A DNA stretch of 64,000 bases, taken from positions 1 to 64,000 of the forward strand of contig NW_022881654.1 in assembly GCF_003369915.1 (NCBI RefSeq), written 5' to 3'. This document shows, piece after piece, positions 28,940-42,083 of this stretch; positions within the stretch are counted from its first letter, which is position 1, and each line of letters starts with the position of its first letter. The DNA comes from Drosophila miranda. Lineage: Eukaryota; Arthropoda; Insecta; Diptera; Drosophilidae. Both the position numbers and the translations under genes were made by a program. The notes under the pieces are model-generated. The model was not told the origin of the DNA and did no database searches. It was given only the letters and a program-made list of their open reading frames with translations.

Positions 28940-31822
28940 TTAGTACACAGCGTTCCAGGATATCTGGTTGTCAAGCTGGTACCTCATGTTGCGGGTGTAG
29001 GCCTTACTGTCATCCATGGAGTCGTCATCTGTCCACATCTCATCGTCATCATTTTCTTCATCCATTTCAGGATCCGTCTCTGGAATGGCGGCTGGCGTTG
29101 GCCCTAACGTTTTTTTGTGGTTGGCCCTAACGTTTTTTGTGGTGGCTGTGATCGTGGTGGTTTCTTTGACGCCTGGCTGCTGGAGCTGGAGCAACCACTG
29201 TTGCTGCTGCCATTGTTGGTGGATTTTCCGATGTTTTCTGGAACTGCTGGAGTTGCCGTCACTGCTGGGATTGGGATGAGCGAGGTGAGTAGTTGACATC
29301 ATCACTTCCAGCCTCTTTTCCAATCGCGTCATCCTCTGCGTATTCTCCAACAGTGCTGGCTGCAGGATCCCTCGAAAGATTGGCGTTTCGGCTGCATCTT
29401 CTGCCGGGAGCGTGCATTGGCAAGCTGCTGCTGCTGCTGTCGCTGTTGTTGTTGTTTCGCGCTGCGGCTGCTGTTGCAGCTGCTGTTGCAGCTGCTGTAG
29501 CTGCTGCTGTTGTGGTGCCTGGGAACGGCTCAATGCTGCTCTGGACGTCGTCGCCCAGTGCGTGGGCCAGAGGCAGCAGGCGTCTGTTTTTTGTCTGTAT
29601 TGGCTGCTGCTGCTTCTGCTTCTGCTGATGTTGTTGTTGTCCTCTTCGTCGCCCAGGAGAGGAGACATTGAGTGGCGTCCATGCTGCCTGCTGCTGCTGT
29701 CCGCGCCAGGGATTGGCTGGCGTTTTGAGCTGGCTGTTGCTGCTGCTGTCGGCGCCCTGGATGTGCTTGTGTTGTTTTTGCTGGTGGCTGCTGCTCTGGC
29801 AATGGCTGCAGAAGCGAGTTGCGCTTGCGACGCACTCCTGCATGGCCACTCGGTGCGACAGAAGGCGGCCCCTTGCTGCCTTGAATGCCGGACATCCCTT
29901 GTAGGCGCTGATGTGGGCAATTGGCGCATTTAGGAGCGTCTGCCCTTGGCTTGGCACATGCCGTGGACGCGTGGGCACCCGCACACTTCATACAGACGAA
30001 TGAACGCCTGCAGTAGGTGCGGGTGTGCCCAAAAGCCTGACATCCTGTGGCACTGGGCTGGGTCCACCGGCTTGGCCTGCCTCTCAACGATCACCAACTG
30101 GTTGCCCAGCTGGGTTTAATTGGAGGACATCGTGGTGGCTTTCATCCGGCTTGGGGCTATCTCCAACTTCGAACTGGTCAAGTGGCTGTCCATCGGATCT
30201 CACTTTAATGGCTCTAATAAATTTAACTGAATAGCCCAGTTCGCCATCTGATTTGTTATTAGTTGGGTGCTTGTGGAGTGGTGGAGATCTCGCACGACGA
30301 TCCGTAGCCCACGGTCACTCTTGTTGCTGGTGTGTGTAGTGGCCAGTCATCGCCTCGTTGCCGCCGCCATCGCCCAGGAATTGCCATGATGGCATCCCTG
30401 GTAGCCATGTCGCGGGCCTGGATACGGACACCATTGCGGCTGATGAGCTTGGTGTGATAGCTACTGTTGCCCACCCTCGGGTCATTCTGCAGCTTGTCCA
30501 GAATGGGCATAATGTCGGTGACAGCTGGCAGAATGATGGGGGGGGGAATAATTGTCGTTGGTTGGTGCTGTCGCTGCAGCATCCGAATTTGTCTGGCATT
30601 GGGCATACTCAGGAAGGGCAGCTGGAGCAGCCCAACGCCGCCGCCGGCAGGGGCGGAGGCAGGTGTATTTTGTGTAATTGTCCGCTGATGTTGTTGCTGG
30701 TTTGATTTGTTGGTGATGGGGGATGGTTTTGAATTTGGGGGATATGGGATTTGCTTGCCTGTTGGTTACTTTCCGGAGTCGTCGTTTGGCCGATGCATGA
30801 TTGGCATCCAAATTGTCGTCGTCATCGTCATCAAACTCAACAACCATAACATCACTGTCATCATCATCACCTTGGCGCGGGACGCTCTTCAGTGGCGAAC
30901 GGGCCGCTGCAGCAGAGGTGGATGGGATATCATCGGTATTGGCTGTGTTTGCTGCTGCTGATGTTCCTCTGGCGGCGACGGTGGTGGGGGGGGGTCCGCC
31001 TGTTAACATTGCTGTTAACAGGCATCGTCTGGCTGCCGACGTAATCGCAGTTGTCGTTTTTGTGTTTGATGTCGCTGTTTGTGTGCTGATGTATGTCATC
31101 ATTGTAATTTGTGGTTGTGGTTGTGGTATTGCTGTGTGCATTGCATTTGGAACCGCTGCTGTGGCCGATCGAGCGGGGTTTGTGCCATGGCTGTGCTTCG
31201 AGTTCGAACTCGCTCCCGAACGGTCACTCGAACACGAATCTTTTGTTGGCTGCTGTTCGTGCAGAGGCTGCTCGAGTGCCCTCTCGTACTGTCGCTGGGT
31301 ACGAGGTCGTTTATCCGCTCTCTCTTTGCGCCACTGCCGCTGCCGACGCCCGCCAATGCCTCAAGCCGGCGACTACCGCTGCTGCTGCTGATGGTCTGCT
31401 GCTGCTGCTGATGGTCTGCTGCTGCTGCTGCTGCTGCTGCTGGCGTTCCTGGGTATGGGCCGCCTCCACCCAGTCGCCGATCTGGAACTGCTTCTGGCTG
31501 GTGAGATTGGGAATGGCCGCCCAGCTGTTGGGGCAGGGCAGGTCGGGGATGGGGCTTGTCGCCGAGTGGCCGTGATGGTGGTGTCGGCATTTGTGGGTCC
31601 TCACGATAACCCGGTAATGGTGGCTGGAGCCGGTCCAGGAATTGGAGGAAGTGCCTCCAACCAGGTGGCGGAGTCGGTGGATTGGCGTCTCAGTATCGCT
31701 GCGTTTGCCACGGTGCCGGTGGCTGCGCTGTCGGCGCTGGCTTCGCCGTCGGCGGCGCTGTCGAGCTGGCAGTGGAAATGGCTGATTTGGGGCGAAAAAG
31801 AGAGAGACAAAAATATTCGGCA
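28940..31822 (-). pseudogene. Jockey-type ORF1 (Gag-like), unit 2
   Basis: The longest open segment (28940-29929) reads from the Q-rich region to the acidic C-terminus DPEMDEENDDDEMWTDDDSM and NQISWNAVY, giving the best view of the natural C-terminus. Knuckles at about 29900-30040 and Gag core at about 30370-30540 are in other frames because of indels. Confidence 0.75.
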
Positions 31823-31836
31823 CTTGGACGGAGGGA

Positions 31837-34337
31837 TCTTAAACTGGCCGGAATTACCTTGTCCATCAGCCTTGTCATGGTCTGCGAAGCATTAGTGAGA
31901 CCAAAAGGCATTACCTTATACTGGTAGAGAGGTTTCCCCGCAACCGTGAACGCTGTTTTATCGCGTGAGCTCGGCTCTAAGGGAACTTGCCAATAGGCAT
32001 CTTAAGATCCAGGCTCGAAATAAACAACGCCTTAGGAAGACGTCCTAGAATCCCATCAATTTGTGGTAACGGATACGCGTCTTTTTTGGTCACCGCGTTA
32101 ACTTTCCTACTATCTAAACATAGCCTCACCTTTCCTGGCTTCTGCACCAATACTACTGGTGATGACCACGCACTATCGGATTCCTCTATCACCCTAAGCT
32201 GAGCATCCGATCTATCTCCGCATATAACAATTTCTCTACCGCAGGAGATACAGGGAAGTGTCTCTGCTTCACGGCTTTTGCATCACCTACATCAATTGAA
32301 TGCGAAAGCAGAGCCGTCTTTCCTAGACCGGAAACGGAAAACGAAGGAAATAAATTGATGGTCGCTTGCAACTGGTCCATTTCCGCTCGGCTGAGGTTCT
32401 GCGGTTCATGAACTATCTCTGCCAGCGACATGCTGGGTGGTAATAAATCGAAACTTGACCAAAAATCGATCCCTAAATACAAGTCCTGGCTGAGCGTTGG
32501 AATAATGTGCAGCTCAAGGTCCTTCACTGCACCCTTATACTGCACCGGTGTCCGTAGTCGTCCCACTACCTCTTGCCTCCGTCCATCCGCAGTGGAAGCA
32601 TTTACAACTCCTCTCTTAAAAGGAATTCGGCTTTGGATTACGCGTTCTGCTAACTTTCCGCCAATAACACTCATAGCTGCTCCGGTGTCCAATAGACCAA
32701 GGACGTTTGATCCAACAGGCGAACTTCCGCATATGGACGCTTGTCCTTCTGCTTGTAACGAATGCAATTTATCGCTTTCGCCGCCTGCCGGAACGCTCTC
32801 ATCCTTCTTGCACTCCTTGTGAGGGACTTATTACTGGGTGGTCGTTGGTGAAAAGCGAATGGGATCTGGCATGGACTAGTTGTGGCCAGACTAAAGCTTG
32901 GTGTATGTCGGATTCTGATTTCTCAGACGGAAGCTGGGCGGTAGTTTTAAGTATCCCTACTGGGATTTCACCTCTGCACTCGACTGCTTGCGCTGAACAC
33001 TGACCGGCTGGCGAGGTGGGTGTTCACTTTGCCGTTTTTTTGGCATTTGCTACACGACGGCTTATATTTATTAGGTGCTCCGCACCCAAAGCAAAAATTT
33101 TTCCTTTTGCTATCGCAATCGTGGTTAGCGATGCCCTCCTCTTTCGGCAGTTCCAGCAATCAGTGCCATGGCTGCCACCTCGTCCTCTTCTTCTACATCC
33201 GAGAATTCGGAGGCCTCCTCTAATTGGGCTTCCTCTACAATTCCGCAACCTGTTTCCGGAAAGGAATCAATTTCTGGTACCCATGACTCCGCCAATGTCG
33301 TCGAGAAACCCTCCCTTCTACGACAGACTTCTCTCAAACGTTCTACGGAGTCGATTTGGCATTCAGGAGCTCATGTCTAATTTCAGGTCGCAAATTGCGC
33401 CGTAAAGTTTCCACAATCGCTTTCTCTGACATGGGAGTTTCAAATCATCCATCAGCTGTACCAGGGCGTCGTGGAAGGAATCGAAAATTTTTCTTTTTCT
33501 TTTTGCTTCCTGTCCCTTATCGTTTCTCTGATATCCACATCGGTTCGAGAATCCCTAAACTGCTTTCTTAGGGCTTGGCATAACCGGTCCCATCTCATCG
33601 ATCCGGAAGTCTTGTGGTAACGCCAATAAAATCTCTGGCCTTCGTCAAAAAGCAGACTGGCGTTACTGCACAGAACTGGAAAATTTCCCTCGAGAGTCTG
33701 ATGCGTCAAAGCCTCTACCCTATAGAAGAAAATTATCAATGCTCAATCCTTCTTGGGTCCCATTGAAACGTAATTTCCAACTATTGAGGATATGGGCGAC
33801 TTTGTCCGGTCGCTGACTCAGATCTGAGACTGCACTGCTTGGACGGTCGTAGCTCGGAAACTGTGCCGAATACTGACTATTCAGTCCCTGTCGGAATGTT
33901 TCCTCCACTTCTCTGTCCCTATTTTGTTGGACGGGTTATCCGCTTCCCACGTCTATTCCCTTGAGGAATGCTATTGCCAGTCTCTTGGAAATGTGCTGCT
34001 ATGCTGGACTGAATGATTTGAGCCATTTTGTCCCGTGAGCTGGGCTACACCTCGCTTTGCATCGTGCTGATGGCCTGTGTAACCATGCTACTAACTCTTT
34101 CAGCGGTTATGGCTGCTCGTTTTGCTTGGCCTGGAACCTGGTATTATGAGGAGTACTTCTATCGACGCATAGCGTCTTGCATGTGGGACAGGTAGTATGG
34201 GTCTTGACATGTGACTCAATACAAGTTTTGTGAGACTCGTGCTGCACTTTGTTTTCAATGTAGGAGCCGAAGCAAAGTTTTCCCACACAACTGGCATTTT
34301 GGCGCGGAGCGTTCAGGCTCGTTATCGGGTTCTCCAT
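31837..34337 (-). pseudogene. Ty3/gypsy gag-protease-RT fragment, unit 2
   Basis: Same truncation at the left junction. An ORF at 32189-32767 joins protease (LLDTGAAMSVIGGKLAERVI) with the RT N-terminus (DLLPPSMSLAEIVHEPQNLS) in one frame, better preserved than unit 1. Capsid-like stretches are readable at 33452-33908 (ILNSWKLRFNGTQEGLSIDN, RWDRLCQALRKQFRDSRTDV). The RING-H2-like module near 34175-34295 is frameshifted here. Confidence 0.85.
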
Positions 34338-35469
34338 TGTACAAAAAAATAAATCAAACTTAATTGCTAACTGTCCTGACAAAAATATATCCCACAAAAA
34401 CTACACGACAAAACTAAACACTTACTTATCAAACGCAGACAAAACCAAAGTTAAAAATGTGTTAATAGTAAAACTAAAATTAAGTATTCTAGTTAAAAGT
34501 CAGATAACTTATGCTAGCAGCCTAAGATGACCTAAAATTCAAAATAATAAGTAATTTACGTGAACTCAAATTGCAAAGAGAACTGATTCCTCGAGTTATA
34601 ATTCATAGCTTCCTACGTTGCCACTTAGGGTCAATGGCCCAGCAACCGCCACAGCTGTTCTCAAGTCTCGCTTCCTTGTACAGCGAGAGAGCTAGCAAAT
34701 CAACAGCCCTACCAAATAACACACATGGAATGTAAACCACAAGAATAGAACGCAAAGAATATGATACGATAAAATAAAGTCATAAAATTTTTGCTAATCC
34801 CATGCGAAACGGACCCTATGCTAATTGAGACCCCAATTCCTAAGCACAAAAGAAATGAAAAGAATGTGTACGCGCGCAGACGCCTTGCACTTGTCGCTGT
34901 CTAATCAAACCAACAACAACTGCATGCGCGAGCCGTGGCCAGCTGCTGCTTTGATTCGCGCCGCTGTCGTCCAAAAATCTCGGCTCGGCACTCTATACTT
35001 GAAATGAGCATTCTGCTTCTGATTTCACTCGTGGCCAACGGAATTCTATAATCAGATAATCCGAGTATGTCCAACGCGCTAAAACTCATTAGCAGCAATG
35101 GCTAAGCCTTCCGCACAGTCCTTCAGCCGTGGGCAGGGTTCGTAAGTAAACGAGATTCCTCTGCAGTCCTATGCGCCGAAAGAACATGTTTAAGACTCCT
35201 GCCTCAGAAAAAGTAGGGTATTATTAAGATCGATGCACTTTTCGAACGCTCCTCAGACGTGGCCAGAAGACGCTCCAGAAGTCAAAACTTCTACTACCGT
35301 TTTCCGAATCGTCTGACGGACCCTCTACTTGGTGTTGAGAAAGAGATATTCTTGAGCATAACCACTTCCAGAGAACAATGTTGGTCAATGCCGTCTATGC
35401 TGAATCGGGAGTTTTAAAAACAACAAAAAGGATGTCACAGTGTTGATGGTGTCAACACCTGAAATAGGT
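34338..35469. other. Gypsy untranslated leader, unit 2
   Basis: Counterpart of 14013-15161; no gene seen. Confidence 0.5.
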
Positions 35470-35489
35470 GTGGCCCACGTTGGGCGCCA
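35470..35489 (-). other. Retrotransposon primer-binding site, unit 2
   Basis: Identical 20-nt site to that at 15162. Confidence 0.7.
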
Positions 35490-36460
35490 ATTTTTAGTTA
35501 TAATACTATATCTATGATTCATAATGTAACGTGTCACTACGCACGACTGTGTATATAAATCCTGCCAGGCTAGCTGTTATTCAGCGAAGGGAAGCACACG
35601 CTTTGGTTTCCGGCCTCTGCTCGTCGGCTATTGGAGTGATGTTCTTGCCCCCCTCCTGCTGGTGGCCTATACGCATTATACCGCGAATGAAGTAGCGTGT
35701 CACGACGAAATGCTTAACCGGAGACACTGTTTATCCCTGAATAGAATGGTGGATGTGTGCTGGAAAGGTATCTCAACTCCGCTCTGGTGTTGTCGAGGTC
35801 GTGTCGCGCACCCTACCATGGCCATTCCAAACCGTTCGATTTAATGACGGAATGGACCCTTTGTCCGGGGCGTCCTACATGGGGAATTTGCCAGCGAAAG
35901 CAAAGCGCTAGATTAATAATTATAAAGTTTATTCACTTACTGGCTAAAACAATAACATACAATACATAATATAATCACCCACATTAAAAGAATAGCTAAA
36001 TGAAATATATGTATAAAAGTCTACAAATACTTGGCTATGTGCCATACAAATGATATACAAAACACGTCGAAATGGACAAACTAACTTGCTTGCTGATTCC
36101 GTAATGTTACGAAACAATGCGAGTGGGCTCTTCTCCTCTCACTCACCGACGGCCCTAGTTCCTTGTTTCAAGTTGTAATTTATTATAACAGAATTTAAGT
36201 CCACTCATACTTTTCTCCAGTTTATGGCTCCATCGGCGAAAGCGCTTTCCTCGATGAATACCTAAAGCTGCTGTGGCGAAGAACACTTAAATGGGCACAA
36301 GGTTGTGGGAAATCATATTGCAGATCGGCGAGAGTCACGAGAAGCCACTAACCGGAATCAAATCTAACTCTCTCCTAATTAACTCCGCACAGAAATCATA
36401 ATTAATTACACATTTACAAACACGAATACAATTACTCCGTCAATCCGTTGCTTTCTCTTT
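35490..36460 (-). mobile_element. Probable gypsy 5' LTR part 1, unit 2
   Basis: Same sequence as 15182-16163 with scattered single-base indels; broken at its right by the DINE-1. Confidence 0.45.
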
Positions 36461-37566
36461 TATACCCGATACTCAAAATGAGTATTGGGGTATATTAGAT
36501 TTGTGGTAAAAGTGGATGTGTGTAACGTTCAGAAGGAATCGTTTCCGACCCCATAAAGTATATATATTCTGATCAGCATCAATAGCCGAGTCGATTGGGC
36601 CTGTCTGTCTGTCGTCTGTCCGTCTGTCCGTCTGTCCGTCCGTCTGTCCGTCCCTTCAGCGCCTAGTGCTCAAAGACTATAAGAGCTAGAGCAACGATGT
36701 TTTGGACCCAGACTTCTGTGATGTGTCACTGCTACAAAAATATTTCAAAATTTTGCCCCGCCCACTTCCGCCCGCACAAAGGGCGAAAATCTGTGGCATC
36801 CACAATTTCGACGATACGAGAAAACTAAAAACGCAGAATCGTAGAAGATGACTATATCTTCTAGAGTGCAAAATCTGAACCAGATCGTATAATTATTATA
36901 GCCAGCATCAAGAAAACAATTTCATTTTTTCTCGCCCTGTCTCTCTCTAACACACACGTAGCATAGGCGGCCTAGCTTAGAGTAAAACATTAGCGCCTAG
37001 ATCTCAGAGACTATAAAAGCTAGAGCAACCAAATTTGGTATCCACACTCCTAATATATCGGACCGAGACGAGTTTGTTTCAAAATTTCGCCACACCCTTC
37101 CGCCCCCGCAAAGGACGAAAATCTGGGATATTCAAAAATCTCAGAGACTATTAAGGCTAGAGTAACCAAATTTGGTATCCGCACTTCTGTTAGATCTTAC
37201 TATAAAACGTGTATCTCAAAATTTCGCCCACCCCCTTCCGCCCACACAAAGGACGAAAATCTGTTGCATCCACAATATTGCACATTCGAGAAAACTAAAA
37301 ACGCAGAATCATAGATAATGACCATATCTATCAGATTGTTGAATCTGGATCAGATCAGATAATTTTTATAGCCAATAGGAACAAATCAATTTGCAGTGGC
37401 TACGCAGCGCCCGACGTCACGCTCAGACTGATTTTCTGTCTCTCTCGCACGCACTCCTTGTCGTGTCGTTTAATATTAGCGGCGTCTGCCGGAGGAGAGC
37501 CATACTGACTTAGTATCGGGTATAACTGTAGAGTTGCGGTGTCCGCAGCAACTCACAACGTTCCCC
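36461..37566. mobile_element. DINE-1/INE-1-type Helentron, unit 2
   Basis: Same insertion site and ends as the unit 1 copy, so it was part of the amplified unit. The (GTCTGTCC)n tract differs slightly in length (36601-36652). Confidence 0.85.
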
Positions 37567-38415
37567 TCGTTTTATATTCTCTTTCTCCCGACTGTTATCT
37601 ATGTTTCCTTTCCACCTCCTGGGCGAAAGGACACAGCACAAATTCTGCAGGTGAAAGGTACGCGAAAGCAAAGAAAAGGCCAAACGGCCAATCTCCGACG
37701 GTGCTAGATCGACACTTTCTCTCCGCGATCTGCTCGCGACCAAGGGACGGGCCCTCCTTATCTGCCGCGTCGCGCTTGACTACTAAAGTGCCGACGCCAA
37801 CGCCTCGGGAAGCTAGCCGCTTGGGGGGACCGAGCGCTCCCCAAATGTCTTCTCCTCTGCTTCCACGCTCGCTTCTCCGATGGCTGAGCGCTTTCCAGAC
37901 AATCCCAAAGGTTTAAACGCCACTTTGTTAGGCTTGCGGCTGCTGTTGTTTGCTGGCTGGCTTCCTTGGACGATCGAATCCGCACTGATTAACTCGATTT
38001 ACTAAGCGCCAAGACTACAAATGGGACAACTCTTTATTCTCCTTTAGCCCTTCTCTTCTCTTCCCGCAGCACTTACCCAACCGACTCAGCGCTATACGGC
38101 TTCTGACGACTGAATAGCCCACTCGCCTTCAACCAAGAATTTCGCAGTCGAATCTTGGATTTAGATATTTAGATTCCCTAGAGTTTTTCTCTTCACTAAA
38201 TTCTTGGTTTTTCCTTTTCGTCGGACCGATACGCAACCGACTCAATGGACTTTCACGAGGGAATAGCCGATAGGGACGCCAACGTTCTGGCGGTAAATCG
38301 TCTAACAGGTCCCTGGATGCATTTTCAACAGAGATAGCCTGACGTTTTGACCTGTTACCGTCTTTTTGGTTTTCCCTTGACCTGTCGTTCGCCTGCCACT
38401 CTGAGCACTAGATGG
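37567..38415. mobile_element. Probable LTR part 2 / unassigned flank, unit 2
   Basis: Counterpart of 17276-18120. Confidence 0.3.
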
Positions 38416-38449
38416 CGCCACAAAAACTCAGCATTCCCTGCTACAAGCG

Positions 38450-38967
38450 CTACACCCCGTATATGTTGTGCCGCAATCTGCTGCTGGCGGCGATTGCGTC
38501 CTCCACTGCTGCGGTAGCCAAACTCCCTATCATCCTAGCCGCCGCCGACGCCCCGCCCATGATGCGCAGCTCCGGATCGGAATGGGCATGCCCCATGGAG
38601 GGACCGAACCCGGAGTCATTGCCCGATCGCTGTGTCATCTTCATGGATCGCCGGAACGAGGGTGGCGGCTGGGAGCGGGCATACCGCTGTCCCCTCACCG
38701 ACCGCTACCTGGAGCGGGCATTCCTCGGCCGCTTGGCCGTCCGCGTGCACACATAGCAGCAGATGCGCCAGTAGAGAAAACTATGAAAGAGAGAAGTGGT
38801 GTGGAGTGGAGTCATTAGCGGCGGAGTCACGCAGCTGTTTAAATGTCAGCGCGCAGAGGCTCACCGGAATGACGTAGCCATCACATCCCCAATGTTGGAC
38901 AGGCAGATGAGCATCAGCGGGATGCCGACGATGGCATAGAAATCGTTGTCACCTTGCCCCAGTCGGA
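38450..38967 (-). pseudogene. K2P potassium channel fragment, junction 2
   Basis: Exon A 38865-38967, exon B 38780 down to 38450. Exon B after the shared in-frame TAG is open for 82 codons here (GQRYARSQPPPSFRRSMKMT to HNIYGV). Junction 1 carries small indels in the same stretch. Confidence 0.7.
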
Positions 38968-39121
38968 TTTTAAGGTCTTTTAAGGCTTTATTTAGCTGTC
39001 ACAAAGTTGAAAAGAGTAAACGTGTACATTTCCAAGTGCTGGAAACAAAAGTTTCACAACATATTTTGGGTGGCATCATTTTTACGCGCTAAAAAGTGAA
39101 TTTTGAGTTTTGTGCTGTAAA

Positions 39122-39511
39122 ATGGACACATCGAACAACGTACGCCTGCAACTTCAGCAGCAGCAGGCACGCAAATCGAATCAAAACATTCAGGTCTATG
39201 TGCGCGTTAGGTGAGTGCCCCATCTACGGGTAGTAGATCGCCCAATAAGTACGATTTCCATCCCTGCAGGCCGCTGAATGCACGCAAGCGATGCATACGC
39301 TCCGCAGAGGTTGTGGATGTGCTCAATCCACGCGAGATCCTCACACGCCACACCCTCGACTCGAAGTTGACGAAGAAGTTTACGTTTGATCGGAGCTTCG
39401 GCCCCGAGTCCAAGCAATGCGATGTCTATGCGGTGGTGGTGTCGCCCCTGATCGAAGAGGTGCTAAGCGGCTACAATTGCACGGTGTTCGCGTACGGACA
39501 GACGGGTACTG
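39122..39511 (+). pseudogene. Klp61F: Klp61F 5' fragment, sense arm, junction 2
   Basis: Exon 1 39122-39210, intron 39211-39269, exon 2 39270 to about 39511, ending at GQTGT as at 19216. The continuing frame after the break is artificial: it reads through antisense kinesin. Confidence 0.88.
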
Positions 39512-39573
39512 AACAGAACAGAACAGAAATAAGGTTAAAACTGGCACAGGGAGAGCTTTTGGTCGTGGCTCAC

Positions 39574-41383
39574 CCAATTCCTGGCTCAGATGCTGCTTGG
39601 AGATTGCTGCTCCAGATTGTCCTGCATGCGATACTTGAACTGATCGCAGGCACTGCGTATCTTTTCATCGGTGTCCCTTCGCCGTTCGATGGTGCCATGA
39701 AGCTGCTCCGTTTCATTGGTGGCCAAATCTGCCACGGTCAGGATTTTGTGCGCCTGCGTCGTGAGCGTCTCCTCCGTTTTCATGTGCGAGGCCACCAGCT
39801 TCTCCTTGTAGTAGACTCCCCTTGGTGTCGGTTAGGTGCTGCTCCGTTTTCTTCAGCTCCTGGGTCTTCTCCACGAGACTCAGGCTCACCTCGTTGAAGG
39901 TCTTCTCCTTCGACTGCAGCTCATCTTTGAGGGCCTTCAGCAGCAACATCTTCTCGTTGAGCTCTCGATTCTGCGAGTCCATTTTCATGGTCATCTCCCC
40001 GTAGGTCTCCTCCGCCAGATAGATGCCATTCTTGTCTCGCGCTGCGAGGAGATCTCGCTTCAGTTTGTCAATCTCCTCGGTGTACTCCTTGAGGACCGTT
40101 TTCTTGGTTAGCTTCTGATTGACTTCTGGCTTATTCTGAATATTCTTCGCCCGATGCGCGTACTCCAGCGTGCTGAGTGTCTCGTCAATGTCCTTGTGCC
40201 CTGGCGAGATGGTGGCATTGATCGAGGTCTTTGTCCGGCCGCCCAGCGACTCCTGCAGCAGGCGCGTCAGCTTCGATTCGCGGTACGGGACATGGGGGGC
40301 CCGATCCACCAGAGCGGTAATCACACGGCCCAGCGTCAGGAGGCTCTGGTTGATTTTGACCGTCTCGCGCACGCGTATCCCCTTCTCGTTGCCCGCCTTG
40401 GAGACGTTCTCGCTGCCCGCCAGATCCACCAGATTGAGTTTTCCGATCTTCAGCATATCCTCGCCATCGATGCCGTTCTCACGAATGTGCACCACTATGG
40501 AGAAGACGGTGTGGCTGCGCGAGGACTGCGCGTTCATCAGGGTGGTCGCGGTCTTGCGTCGCTCCTTGCCCTTCTCCAGGAGCTTGTAGACATCGTCCTT
40601 GCTCTGGACAGTGATCACCTCGAGGCCCTGGATGATCACCGAACCCTTCTTTGTGCTATCGTCGAAGATGCGTATCTTTGTGGAGTCATCGGTGGAGAGG
40701 AGGTCGCACAGCTCCTCGTTGTACAGCTCCAGGTAGGAGATGCGCATCGTAAACTCAACTTCCATCATGCGGAGTTCGTCGAAAAGGTGACTCAAGGCAC
40801 GCGGTATGATGCCCACATCAGAGTCCTACAAAAGGGCCAAAGACAAAAGACAGGTAGAGCAGCAATTAACGTTTGAACCGCCTCCCTCGTCCGATTCTAG
40901 GAATTAGAAAAACTGGTTCCCCTCTACTCACATCTTCCCAAGAGGACTTCAACTCCGCGGTCTCATTCCCCACCATCGTGTGCGTCTTGCCAGTACCCGT
41001 CTGTCCGTACGCGAACACCGTGCAATTGTAGCCGCTTAGCACCTCTTCGATCAGGGGCGACACCACCACCGCATAGACATCGCATTGCTTGGACTCGAGG
41101 CCGAAGCTCCGATCAAACGTAAACTTCTTCGTCAACTTCGAGTCGAGGGTGTGGCGTGTGAGGATCTCGCGTGGATTGAGCACATCCACAACCTCTGCAT
41201 ACAACCGTATGCATCGCTCGCGTGCATTCAGCGGCCTGCAGGGATGGAAATCGTACTTATTGGGCGATCTACTACCCGTAGATGGGGCACTCACCTAACG
41301 CGCACATAGACCTGAATGTTTTGATTCGATTTGCGTGCCTGCTGCTGCTGAAGTTGCAGGCGTACGTTGTTCGATGTGTCCAT
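39574..41383 (-). pseudogene. Klp61F: Klp61F motor domain, antisense, best-preserved copy
   Basis: Exon 1 41295-41383, exon 2 40932-41235, exon 3 39574-40825. Introns 41236-41294 and 40826-40931 have good consensus ends. Exon 3 is open for most of its length and shows [13 protein letters not shown] (switch I), [18 protein letters not shown] (switch II), [17 protein letters not shown] and the neck linker/coiled coil. An extra C near 39820 shifts frame in DTKG. Compared with the usual kinesin-5 of about 1000 residues, only the motor, neck and short stalk start remain. A GTGAGCC donor at 39567-39573 closes exon 3, and the matching acceptor abuts the inverted arm. If transcribed and spliced it would make a truncated motor message fused to antisense of its own 5' end. 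Confidence 0.88.
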
Positions 41384-41545
41384 TTTACAGCACAAAACTC
41401 AAAATGCACTTTTTAGCGCGTAAAAATGATGCCACCTAAAATATGGTGTGAAACTTTTGTTTCCAGCACTTGGAAATGTACACGATTACTCTTTTCAACT
41501 TTGTGACAGCTAAATAAAGCCTTAAAAGACCTTAAAATCCGACTG

Positions 41546-41625
41546 GGGCAAGGTGACAACGATTTCTATGCCATCGTCGGCATCCCGCTGCTGCTCATCT
41601 GCCTGTCCAACATTGGGGATGTGAT
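41546..41625 (+). pseudogene. K2P exon scrap, unit 3
   Basis: Same as at 900-978. Confidence 0.7.
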
Positions 41626-42083
41626 TTTTTGATTTGTAAACTTGCTCAGGGCACTTAGTGTGACCCTGAAGCGTACTTTATTAATGTTCTTATTACTAGG
41701 TGCAACATATAACATTATTTATGGAAACATTACAATTTTTTTAACATTTAGGTATTTTTTTTTTATTTTACGGTAACATTGATAATAACAGACAGAAAAA
41801 TACTAGACAGTTATCGATTATTGCTCTTGTAAACAAAAGTTAAGTTAAGTCTAAGTCTAAGCTATGTCTTTTTCTGACTTAGGCATAAAAATTTTGTGAC
41901 GCCGCTCCTGGAACCCTCATCCAGTGCGAAACGGAGGCTTGGACGACAGGGAGACCTCCAAGCATCGGCAACGCAAGCGCGGCATCGTCTCGTCCCTCCC
42001 TTCCTGGCCGAATCCAGCCGATGCCACTCTAAGACGAACGGCGACGCATATGCTTCTTTCTGTGAATGATATGAAACTCCTGG
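41626..42083. other. AT-rich spacer, unit 3
   Basis: Counterpart of 979-1430; nothing recognised. Confidence 0.5.

Larger units (their letters stand above)
20341..40645. repeat. Tandem amplicon unit, copy 2
   Basis: This is the second copy, about 20305 bp long, collinear with copy 1 throughout. It has more single-base frameshifts in coding remnants than copies 1 and 3, for example in kinesin exon 2 at 20621-20921 and in the gypsy RING-like domain near 34200-34300. These may be true decay or uncorrected long-read errors. Confidence 0.95.
38880..41625. repeat. Inverted repeat (Klp61F hairpin locus), junction 2
   Basis: Left arm 38880-39511 and right arm 40991-41625, spacer 39512-40990 (about 1479 bp). 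Composition is as at junction 1, but kinesin exons 2 and 3 in the minus copy are far better preserved. Confidence 0.93.

Noticed and set aside
38412..38756. Plus-strand ORF of 114 codons, and its counterparts at 18169-18582
   Set aside because: It lies antisense to the K2P exon B and shows no family resemblance; the minus strand has the splice sites and channel residues.
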